A stretch of 64,000 nucleotides of DNA, from contig VXQZ01000037.1 of the NCBI GenBank assembly GCA_009838735.1, forward strand, positions 84,127 through 148,126, given 5' to 3'. Made by a program: the position numbers and the translations under genes. Of the stretch, positions 43,502-50,755 are shown in pieces. This DNA comes from Chloroflexota bacterium. Its GTDB lineage: Bacteria; Chloroflexota; Dehalococcoidia; Bin125. Numbering within the stretch: the stretch's first letter is position 1; every line of letters begins with the position of its first letter. The notes beneath the pieces are model-generated. The model saw only the letters and a program-made list of their open reading frames with translations. It searched no databases and was not told the origin of the DNA.

Positions 43502-43537
43502 CCGCCCCACACCCGCTGCTTCCCGCTCCCTCCGGCT

Positions 43538-43568
43538 CCCTCTCCCCGAGGGAGAGGGTTGGGGTGAG
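43538..43568. repeat. Palindrome of the CCCTCTCCC family with TTGGGGTGA arm
   Basis: CCCTCTCCC-CGA-GGGAGAGGG followed by TTGGGGTGA, 37 nt after the preceding stop. The arrangement matches the copy at 35198. Confidence 0.8.
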
Positions 43569-43633
43569 GGCCCTTCCCTCCCAATGCCTCTCCTCCTCCG
43601 ACGTCCTCCCCCCCTTCCGACACCCCGCACTTA

Positions 43634-43686
43634 CCTGCCCCTGGCTTGAACAGGGGATGCGGAGATGTCACGAAGTGACAGAGGAG
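43634..43686. repeat. Second palindromic repeat of the intergenic region
   Basis: CCCCTG-GCTTGAA-CAGGGG followed by GATGCGGAGATG, the mini-palindrome TCACGAAGTGA and CAGAGGAG. It has the two-part design of the GCCGAAGGC family with a different small arm. Together with the previous repeat it fills most of the 250 nt before the HTH gene. Confidence 0.65.
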
Positions 43687-43754
43687 TCCCCGCCCCTTCC
43701 TCCCTTCGCTACCCTCAAGAGAGAACGTATGTACTGCCAGAAAGCGAGCCACCC

Positions 43755-44543
43755 ATGAACCCCGCCAAACGAGCCAAGCGACTCCAGGCCCACAGCCTCC
43801 GCTGCCAGGGCCTCACCTACCGACAGATCGGAGAGCGCATGCGCTGCGCTCACTCCACCGCCGCCAGGTACGTCCGCGACTTCGAGGCGAACCGAGCCGA
43901 GATCATGGAATCCCTCGCCGCCGACCTGCTCGTCCACTCCGTCGCCAACCTCCAGACCCCCGACCCCGACCTCCACGCCCAGCACATCAACGCCGCCCGA
44001 GAACTCCGCCTGCTCGTCAACTCCCTCGATCAGGTCGAAGACCGCCGCCAGAAGCGCCAACGCCGGGTCGCCATGGAAGAGGAAGCCGACGCCCTCAAGA
44101 ACATCCAGGCCCTCGAGGACCTCGTCGTGACGATGCACGAGAACGGCATCGACGACATGACCCCCTACCTCGCCGACCAGGGAGCCTTCCGCACCGAACA
44201 CGTCACCCAACCTCCGCTCTCCCCCCGCGCAGCGGGGGGAGATGCCGAAGGCAGAGGGGGGGCCCTACTTTCTCAACCCCTACACTCGCCACTCCAACCC
44301 CAGCCAACCTCGTCCAACCACAACCCAGGTCCGCACACCAACCGACCAAATCCGCACAAAATCGTCCAAAATCGAACAACACCGACCAAGATCCCCCACA
44401 ATCCCCCGCGAAACACGCCGAATCCCGCCCAAACGCCCGAAAACAGCAGCTATCCGGTCTCCAGTTCACCACTCCCGAGCCCCTGCCCAAGCCCAGTAAC
44501 CGCCGCTATCTCGGCACCGACCCCACCGTCCGCCGAGTCTTAG
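43755..44543 (+). CDS. HTH protein (terminase-small-subunit-like), C-terminus disrupted by a repeat
   Basis: The first about 150 residues look like a real protein: a homeodomain-like HTH (RAKRLQAHSLRCQGLTYRQI, then GERMRCAHSTAARYVRDFEA) and a helical part (LRLLVNSLDQVEDRRQKRQR ... NIQALEDLVVTMHENGIDDM), similar in style to phage terminase small subunits. From about residue 155 the frame runs through a palindromic repeat (44217-44264) and then AC-rich DNA, giving a low-complexity tail that ends in a TAG at 44541. A different frame (from about 44267) reads TFSTPTLATPTPANL and finishes LGTDPTVRRVLGDWIRP at a TGA, 44561-44563, a more natural end. I infer a frameshifting insertion. Confidence 0.6.
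   Translation: MNPAKRAKRLQAHSLRCQGLTYRQIGERMRCAHSTAARYVRDFEANRAEIMESLAADLLVHSVANLQTPDPDLHAQHINAARELRLLVNSLDQVEDRRQKRQRRVAMEEEADALKNIQALEDLVVTMHENGIDDMTPYLADQGAFRTEHVTQPPLSPRAAGGDAEGRGGALLSQPLHSPLQPQPTSSNHNPGPHTNRPNPHKIVQNRTTPTKIPHNPPRNTPNPAQTPENSSYPVSSSPLPSPCPSPVTAAISAPTPPSAES
44217..44264. repeat. Palindromic repeat inside the HTH gene
   Basis: CTCTCCCCCC-GCGCA-GCGGGGGGAG followed by ATGCCGAAGGCAGAGG and a G-run, the standard member of the GCCGAAGGC family. It lies where the HTH protein loses its natural reading frame. Confidence 0.85.
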
Positions 44544-44574
44544 GCGACTGGATTCGCCCTTGACCCACCCCGGC

Positions 44575-44580
44575 TACCCT
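44575..44580 (+). promoter_or_regulatory. Candidate -10 box of rarA (leaderless arrangement)
   Basis: TACCCT is followed by 6 nt and ATG 44587 with no ribosome binding site. No good -35 stands at the right distance, so confidence is limited. Confidence 0.3.
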
Positions 44581-44586
44581 CGACAC

Positions 44587-45909
44587 ATGGCACACGCGAC
44601 CAGGCGCAATCCGCAATCCGAACCTGACATGCTCGGCTCCCGCAGCATGTTCGACGACGCCCGCACCGTCGACCGTTCGGCGCCCCTCGCCGCCCGGATG
44701 CGGCCCCGCAATCTCGACGAGATCGTCGGCCAGACCCAGCTCGTCGGACCGGACGCCCCGCTGCGCCGGGCGATCGAGTCCGACTCGCCGCCATCCTGCA
44801 TCCTCTGGGGACCGCCCGGCAGCGGCAAGACATCGATCGCCCGGGTCGTCGCCCGCGTCACCAACACCCGCTTCGCCACGCTCTCGGCCGTCTCCAGCGG
44901 CGTCGCCGACCTGCGCAAGGTCATCGCCTCGGCCGAGGCCGGACGCCGCGACGGCCTCGCCCGCACCATCCTCTTCATCGATGAGATTCATCGCTTCAAC
45001 AAGTCCCAGCAGGACGCTCTTCTGCATGCAGTCGAAGACGGAGCGATCACCCTGATCGGCGCAACGACGGAGAACCCATCCTTCGAGGTGGTCCCTCCAT
45101 TGCTCAGCCGAGCCCGGGTGTTCAAGCTTGAACCCCTCGATGTGCAGGACCTCAAGGCGCTCCTGATCCGCGCCCTCAACGACACCGACCGTGGATTGGC
45201 CCCGGATCCACCGTTGGTGGAGCCGGATGCCATTGACGCGCTCGCAACTTACGGGTCCGGCGACGCCCGCGTCGCACTCAATGCGCTTGAAGCCGCCGTC
45301 CGCGACGCCCGATCACGAAACGGCCCGGTCACTGTCGACACGGTCCAGAGCGTCGCGCAGCGTGCGCTGCCCTACGACAAGGGCGGCGACGCCCACTTCG
45401 ACACCATCTCCGCATTCATCAAGTCGGTCCGCGGCTCCGATCCCGACGCCGCCGTCTACTGGCTCGCCCGCATGCTCGAGGCCGGTGAGGACCCAATGTT
45501 CGTCGCCCGCCGCATCGTCATCCTCGCTGCCGAGGATGTCGGCCTCGCCGATCCCCGGGCGCTATCCGTCGCCGTCGCCGCCCAGCAGGCCACCCACCTG
45601 ATCGGCATGCCCGAGTGCACCCTGGTTCTCTCCGAAGCAGCGATCTACCTGGCCCGCGCGCCCAAGAGCAACTCCGCCATGAAGGCCTACAGCGCCGCCA
45701 GCGCCGCCGTTCGTGAACGCGGCGCGCTCTCCGTCCCGCTCCATCTGCGCAACGCCGCCACCGGTCTCATGGCCGCCCACGGCTACGGCCGCGGATATCA
45801 ATACGCCCACGATCACGAAGGCGGCGTCGCCCCTGACCAACAACATCTGCCCGACGAACTCAGCGGCGCCGCCTTCTACGAGCCCGGCGAGAGGGACGTC
45901 ACGCCATGA
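44587..45909 (+). CDS. rarA: Replication-associated recombination protein RarA (MgsA/WRNIP1 family)
   Basis: RarA is a clamp-loader-like AAA+ ATPase acting at stalled replication forks. The 440-residue protein has LAARMRPRNLDEIVGQTQLV (about residues 35-54), Walker A GPPGSGKT (residues 75-82), Walker B LFIDEIHRFNKSQQDALLHA, sensor 1 IGATTENPSFEVVPPLLSRA and the C-terminal tetramerisation part (GGDAHFDTISAFIKSVRGSD, ILAAEDVGLADP, IYLARAPKSNSAMKAYSAA). The ATG at 44587 agrees with family starts. The following small gene overlaps its stop by 4 nt. Confidence 0.96.
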   Translation: MAHATRRNPQSEPDMLGSRSMFDDARTVDRSAPLAARMRPRNLDEIVGQTQLVGPDAPLRRAIESDSPPSCILWGPPGSGKTSIARVVARVTNTRFATLSAVSSGVADLRKVIASAEAGRRDGLARTILFIDEIHRFNKSQQDALLHAVEDGAITLIGATTENPSFEVVPPLLSRARVFKLEPLDVQDLKALLIRALNDTDRGLAPDPPLVEPDAIDALATYGSGDARVALNALEAAVRDARSRNGPVTVDTVQSVAQRALPYDKGGDAHFDTISAFIKSVRGSDPDAAVYWLARMLEAGEDPMFVARRIVILAAEDVGLADPRALSVAVAAQQATHLIGMPECTLVLSEAAIYLARAPKSNSAMKAYSAASAAVRERGALSVPLHLRNAATGLMAAHGYGRGYQYAHDHEGGVAPDQQHLPDELSGAAFYEPGERDVTP

Positions 45910-46250
45910 AACCGCGCGAGTCCTTTGACGGAGTCACCGCCGATGCGATCAATGCCATCTCGGAGCTCTTCGATTGCAAAGCAGAACAACAAGAGTTCTC
46001 GTTACCAAACGACGACCACGGCGTCTGGCAGGTCCACCACCGAGCCGAAACCGGCAACATCCGCGTCCTCCTCTGGCCCGCCATCAACCGCATCGACGTC
46101 ACCGTCGGGCCCCACATGTGGGTCGTCAAAGGAGTCCGCCAGATCGAAGTCATCCAGGACCTGGAGTTCATCGCCCGCTTCCCCAACGACGGAGTCCTCA
46201 CCGTCGCCCGAAACGGCCAGGTCGTCCTGACTACTGCAAGTGACGCGTGA
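45906..46250 (+). CDS. Hypothetical small protein coupled to rarA
   Basis: This 114-residue protein begins at ATG overlapping the rarA stop (ATGA), so it is translationally coupled. It is predicted to be a small alpha/beta protein: an N-terminal helix (TADAINAISELFDCKAEQQE), then several strands with aromatic residues (GVWQVHHRAETGNIRVLLWP, NRIDVTVGPHMWVVKGVRQI). There is no signal peptide, membrane segment or known motif. Coupling suggests a role linked to RarA or simply co-expression. A REP-like palindrome follows 30 nt downstream. Confidence 0.7.
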   Translation: MKPRESFDGVTADAINAISELFDCKAEQQEFSLPNDDHGVWQVHHRAETGNIRVLLWPAINRIDVTVGPHMWVVKGVRQIEVIQDLEFIARFPNDGVLTVARNGQVVLTTASDA

Positions 46251-46280
46251 CCCCGTCGCAGCCCACGAAACACGATCGTC

Positions 46281-46303
46281 ATACCCGCGCTTGCCGCGGG
46301 TAT
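46281..46303. repeat. REP-like palindrome, ATACCCGCG family
   Basis: ATACCCGCG-CTTGC-CGCGGGTAT flanked by GTC and CTCGC, identical in core to the copy at 20490. It lies between the convergent small hypothetical and Nudix genes. Confidence 0.85.
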
Positions 46304-46344
46304 CTCGCAGAGTTCAGCACAGCCGACAACCTCGGTGAATGCCC

Positions 46345-46968
46345 CTACGAAGGCCCAGGGATCGCCAACCCCCGCAGACGCGACAGGTCATCCAGAAACC
46401 GACCCAACATCGTCGCCGTCGCCCCAAAGATCCGGTGCCCCTCGTACCAGTACTCCCGCATGTGGAAGACCTCGCCCTCCCGCTCGCGCCGCTCAAACGT
46501 GATGTTCGCAGGATCCAGCAGGTGCGACAGCGAGGGTGTGATGATCTCCCCCACTTCGATCGCCAACGGCCGGAACGGATACGGCGCTCGGTCGATCAAC
46601 CCGACAAACGGCGTCACGTGAAAGTTCGACATCGTCCGGTAATGCGACTGTTCCCCCAGCACCTCGACATGCTCGGCTCTGAGTCCGACCTCTTCATCCG
46701 CTTCGCGCAGAGCCGCCGCCATCGGATGTTCGTCGATCGAGTCCAGCGCGCCGCCCGGGAATGAGATCTCGCCCTTGTGATGCTCGACCTCATGCGAGCG
46801 CACCGTCAGGATCACCTCAGGATCGTCATACGGCAGCAGCCCGATCAGCACCGCCGCGCGCCAGCGCCCGATGTCCGGCGGCAGCGTCTGGATGTCGTGC
46901 ATCAACGCCGCCTGGCGAACCTCACGGATCGCCGCCGGCTCGTGCTCGCGGTCGACGTAGTCGGTCAT
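46345..46968 (-). CDS. Nudix hydrolase, CoA pyrophosphatase (NudL) type
   Basis: This 207-residue Nudix enzyme hydrolyses a nucleoside diphosphate linked to another group. The Nudix box is GGALDSIDEHPMAAALREAD with EEVGL directly following (about residues 72-96). The preceding LTVRSHEVEHHKGEISFPGG is the extra CoA-recognition motif of the NudL/UPF0035 subgroup, so coenzyme A or its derivatives are the likely substrates, yielding 4'-phosphopantetheine and ADP. Start ATG 46968 is clear. It is followed upstream by the DinB-family gene on the same strand, 14 nt away. Confidence 0.9.
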   Translation of the reverse strand: MTDYVDREHEPAAIREVRQAALMHDIQTLPPDIGRWRAAVLIGLLPYDDPEVILTVRSHEVEHHKGEISFPGGALDSIDEHPMAAALREADEEVGLRAEHVEVLGEQSHYRTMSNFHVTPFVGLIDRAPYPFRPLAIEVGEIITPSLSHLLDPANITFERREREGEVFHMREYWYEGHRIFGATATMLGRFLDDLSRLRGLAIPGPS

Positions 46969-46982
46969 CGTCCGGCGATCTG

Positions 46983-47507
46983 TCAGTGCGTGCCCTGGGC
47001 CGCCATCACGGTCGGCATGCCCTGCATCCCGCGCAGTGTGTTGATCTCACCGCGGTGACCGTTGAAGTGTCCCATCATGTGCAGCGAGATCGCCTCGCCC
47101 ACGCTCTCGGTCCCATTGCGAGCCGGAATCTCACGCTCCAGATCCTCATCCGAGGCGTTGGCGAGGAAGTCCGCCGTCCGGTCGAAGACGGTGTCCTGGT
47201 AATCGGCTAGCGCCTGCATATCGGTGATCTGGATCCCTTGCGCGTCCTCGTCCGACATGCCGGTGCCGAATCCATCAAAGGGCAGCCCGGTCTTCGAAGC
47301 CCAATCCTCGCTCCAGACCGGCGCCCCGCCCGTGACTCGGCTGATGATCAGGTCCTCCACCCGAGTCGTATGCCAGAGGCACCACGCGATCGAATGGCTG
47401 CCCTGCTCGGGCACATAGTGCAACTGCTCGTCGGTTCCGTTGCGGGCGTCTTTGAGCGCGGCGTGAGTGAACGCCAGGCTGCGCTCGATGAAGGCGACGG
47501 TACTCAT
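46983..47507 (-). CDS. DinB/YfiT-superfamily protein
   Basis: This 174-residue four-helix-bundle protein of the DinB-like group shows the metal-binding His pattern in AWCLWHTTRVEDLIIS (about residue 46) and SLHMMGHFNGHRGEINTLRG (about 142-161). Members serve as thiol transferases (bacillithiol or mycothiol S-transferases) or metal-dependent hydrolases; which applies here cannot be read. It lies just upstream of the Nudix gene on the same strand and is downstream of the M16 peptidase, separated by a short gap. Length is normal for the family. Confidence 0.85.
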   Translation of the reverse strand: MSTVAFIERSLAFTHAALKDARNGTDEQLHYVPEQGSHSIAWCLWHTTRVEDLIISRVTGGAPVWSEDWASKTGLPFDGFGTGMSDEDAQGIQITDMQALADYQDTVFDRTADFLANASDEDLEREIPARNGTESVGEAISLHMMGHFNGHRGEINTLRGMQGMPTVMAAQGTH

Positions 47508-47568
47508 GTCGGTCCTCTGCGTTAGTCATGGCTCGTGGTTCATCAGCGAGTCTAGCCCGCCGCCGGAG

Positions 47569-50500
47569 CTACTCGTCCTGCGGATACAGCACCACGCGGA
47601 TAAACCGGTCCATGGGCAGATAGCGACGCGCCGCGGCCGCGACCTGCTCCAACGTCAACTCATCCAGCCGCACGTCGTACTCGCTGACCGCCTCGAACGG
47701 GTCGCCCCGCTGCCTGGTATTGCGAATGCGGTTGAGCCAGAACTCGTTGTCGCGCAGATCATCCTCTCGATTGGTTCGCAGCAGCTCCTTGACCGTGCCC
47801 AGGTACTCCTGCTCGCCTCCTCCGCGCAGCCAGTCCATCTCTGCCGTGACCTCGCCCAACAACTCCTCGACCCGATCAGGATCGCTGCCAAAGATGACGT
47901 AGAAGAGATAGTCGGAAGCGGGCAACGCCGTCGCGCGCGTCCCCACCTGGATCGCATAGGTGCCGCCCAGCTGTTCCCGCACCCGTTCCCGCAGGCGAAT
48001 CTGAAGCACCTCGCCCGCCGCGGTCAACGCCAGCGACTCGCCCCGGCTCCAGTCCATCTCGCCGGCGAAGACCCAGACCGTATTGCTGCGTGGCTCAATG
48101 CCGATCCGCACTGCCTCGTCAATCACTCCCTGTGGCCGCCGAGCGCCGATGTCTTGCCATCGCTCGGTACGTCCGGTCGACGGCAGGCTGGCCAGATAGG
48201 TCTCCGCCAGCGAGCGCAGCTCGTCCCAGTCGAAGGCGCCAACGAAGACGAACGTCGAGTCGCTCAGATCTGCAAACCGTTCGGCGTAGACGGCTTCGGC
48301 CCGCTCGAAGCGAAGCTCGTCGACGACGGCAACGGACAGCGGCCGCCGCCGCAGATGACTGTCGCTGAGCAGCGTGTTCACCCGGTCAAACAGCACCCAG
48401 TCGGGCTGGGTGGGCCGAAGCTCGGCCTGGCTCCGCAAGCTCGCCTCGAAGGTCGAATAGTAGTCGGGATCAAATCGCGGTTCGGTCGCATACAGGTAGC
48501 TCAGCTGGAACAGCGTTTCCATATCCTGCGGCGATGCCGTACCGCGTAGACCCTCGAATAGTTCGTCAAGGAACGGAGCAACCGATACCCGCTTGCCGGC
48601 GAGGAGTTTGTCCAACGCCACACGGTCGTGAGGCCCCACGCCGCTGCCTGCCGCGATCTCGGCGGCATACGTCGCCGAGACGAAGTCCTCGTCGCTGACC
48701 AGTGAGTGACCGCCGGGGCTGAATGACGCGAAGCGCACTTCGTCATCCTTGAAGTCCGTCTGCTTGGCGATCACTGTGACGCCGTTGGACAACTTCCACT
48801 CGACCGCGTCAATCGACTCGATCTGCTCCTCCGACACGATGCTGCCGGCGGGCGGGATGCCTGCCAGCAACGGCACATCGTCAAACGTGTCCGCATACGC
48901 TTCGACGACCATGGCGCCGGCGTTGTCGAGTTGGAACTGGAGCGCCGCTGCCAGTTCCTCGCCGCCGCTCAGGTCGATCTCCTGAGGACCTAGCACCAGC
49001 AACACCGTGTTCTCAGACCGAATCCAGAATCGCGCGAAGCTATCGACTTCCTCCAGCGAAATCAGCGGCAGCACCTGCTGGTACAGAACCCACTCTGCCT
49101 CCGGGCCCGGGACTGGAGCGCCGCTGTGGAAGTGTTGCCTGAACCGTTCAGCCACCTGGGTCGATTCCACCTGGTCGCGTTGCGTGTAGGCGCGCTCAGC
49201 TTCGCTCAGCAGGTTGGCCTGCTCGCGTTCCAGCTCTCCTGCTGTGAATCCATGTTGCCCGGCCCGCTGCATCTCTTCCATCAACGCTTCGAACCCTCGC
49301 TCGACGCCATCGGGCTCAGTCACAATCGTGAACGTCAGAATGTCGAACGGATCGACAAATGGCCCGCGACCGCTGCCCGACCATAGCCACGGTGCGTTGG
49401 CTTGCCGGCCGCGCTCAAACAGGCGGGCGTTGAGCATCTTGAAGGCCAGCTCCTCGGCCACGCCACGCCGGAACGCCGCCAGATCCTGACCGGTCTCCGG
49501 CGCGATCTTGCGGACCAACGTGATCTGAGTGCCCGGAGCCTCGGGATCGGTGAAGACATCAACCAACGGCGTCTCGTTGTCCGGCACGTCGAACATTGGA
49601 CGCTCGGTTGGCTCGCCGACGGCGGCACGTTCGTACGACGATTCCCCCTCCGGAGGCGGCGCAAAGTGCTGCTTGATTTTGCCTTCGATGACTCCGGCGT
49701 CGAAGTCGCCCACGGCCACGACAGCCATGAGGGTCGGGCGGTACCAGCGCTCGTAGTACGCAACCAGTTGCTCCACCGGCGCATTCTCAATCACCTCAAC
49801 CAGCCCGATGGGCTCGCGCTCCGCATAGCGCGACGAGCCAAACAACAGAGGGTTCAGGTTTCTGAAGAACCGCGAGTCGAAACCCTGGAACAGCCGCCAC
49901 TCCTCGAGGATGACCCCGCGTTCCAACTCAACCTCTTCGGGTTCAAACGAAATCGCGAAGGCCCAGTCGCTGAGAATCTGGAACGCGGTCTCAAGAATCT
50001 CCGGATCATCGGTCGGAATCTCGAGCCAGTAGACAGTGTGTTCGAAGCTCGTGTACGCGTTGAGATCGGGGCCGAACCCGCTGCCCAGCGACTCGAGATA
50101 GCTGACGATTTCCTGCTTCGCGAATCGCTCCGTGCCGTTGAAGGCCATGTGCTCGACGAAGTGCGCCAGCCCGCGTTGTTCCTCCTCTTCGAGGATCGAT
50201 CCGGCCCTGACGACCAACGACAATTGCGCCCGGGCGGGCGGTTCCACATTCTGACGGATGAAGTAACTCAGTCCGTTGCTCAGAGTTCCCTGAATCGCGT
50301 CAGGATCGAAGGGCAACGGCTCATCGGGATCCCAGTCGACGACTTCGGGCTCCGATTGCGCGACGGTCTCCTGCTGGACGTCCTCTTGTTCCGCTTCCGC
50401 GTCTGTGGGTTCCTCGGATTGTTCTTGCTGACGCTCGGCTTCAGCCTGGTCTTGATCTGTCGCTGTCTGGGTTGACTCCTGCGCGTCATCGTCCACGGCG

Positions 50501-50658
50501 GATGCCTGTGAGTCGGACTCCGCTGGTTCCTGTTGAGCGGCCGGCTCGGGTCTGGCCGCTGATTGCTGCTGCGCCTCCGGTGGTCCGTCTCCTGAGCAGG
50601 CTGCCAACGCGAGCGCCAGCAGGATGGCGCAACAGACGGCGACAACAGACTTCAACAT
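47569..50658 (-). CDS. M16 (insulinase-family) zinc peptidase, lipoprotein
   Basis: This 1029-residue protein has a signal peptide with lipobox LAAC (Cys21), then a Gln/Glu/Ala-rich acidic linker (about residues 22-105). Two M16 peptidase units follow. The first carries the inverted zinc motif HFVEH (166-170) in GLAHFVEHMAFNGTERF and the downstream Glu in VELERGVILEEWR, so it is catalytic. The second half (about 590-1020) has no HxxEH and is the usual non-catalytic partner. Such extracellular or surface peptidases clear peptides or process exported proteins. The ATG at 50658, or a GTG 3 nt earlier, follows GGAAGGG. The EEP-domain membrane protein is divergent. Confidence 0.93.
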   Translation of the reverse strand: MLKSVVAVCCAILLALALAACSGDGPPEAQQQSAARPEPAAQQEPAESDSQASAVDDDAQESTQTATDQDQAEAERQQEQSEEPTDAEAEQEDVQQETVAQSEPEVVDWDPDEPLPFDPDAIQGTLSNGLSYFIRQNVEPPARAQLSLVVRAGSILEEEEQRGLAHFVEHMAFNGTERFAKQEIVSYLESLGSGFGPDLNAYTSFEHTVYWLEIPTDDPEILETAFQILSDWAFAISFEPEEVELERGVILEEWRLFQGFDSRFFRNLNPLLFGSSRYAEREPIGLVEVIENAPVEQLVAYYERWYRPTLMAVVAVGDFDAGVIEGKIKQHFAPPPEGESSYERAAVGEPTERPMFDVPDNETPLVDVFTDPEAPGTQITLVRKIAPETGQDLAAFRRGVAEELAFKMLNARLFERGRQANAPWLWSGSGRGPFVDPFDILTFTIVTEPDGVERGFEALMEEMQRAGQHGFTAGELEREQANLLSEAERAYTQRDQVESTQVAERFRQHFHSGAPVPGPEAEWVLYQQVLPLISLEEVDSFARFWIRSENTVLLVLGPQEIDLSGGEELAAALQFQLDNAGAMVVEAYADTFDDVPLLAGIPPAGSIVSEEQIESIDAVEWKLSNGVTVIAKQTDFKDDEVRFASFSPGGHSLVSDEDFVSATYAAEIAAGSGVGPHDRVALDKLLAGKRVSVAPFLDELFEGLRGTASPQDMETLFQLSYLYATEPRFDPDYYSTFEASLRSQAELRPTQPDWVLFDRVNTLLSDSHLRRRPLSVAVVDELRFERAEAVYAERFADLSDSTFVFVGAFDWDELRSLAETYLASLPSTGRTERWQDIGARRPQGVIDEAVRIGIEPRSNTVWVFAGEMDWSRGESLALTAAGEVLQIRLRERVREQLGGTYAIQVGTRATALPASDYLFYVIFGSDPDRVEELLGEVTAEMDWLRGGGEQEYLGTVKELLRTNREDDLRDNEFWLNRIRNTRQRGDPFEAVSEYDVRLDELTLEQVAAAARRYLPMDRFIRVVLYPQDE

Positions 50659-50755
50659 CACGATGAACCCTTCCGCTTCCAGGTTCCGGAACCGAGGCGG
50701 TTTACAAAACCTGGCCGTTATTGTCGCCGAGTTCCGTTGTAGGGACAGTCCTCAG

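Noticed and set aside
43755-44543. HTH gene considered as evidence of a prophage
   Set aside because: No large terminase, portal, capsid or integrase gene is nearby; neighbours are housekeeping genes.
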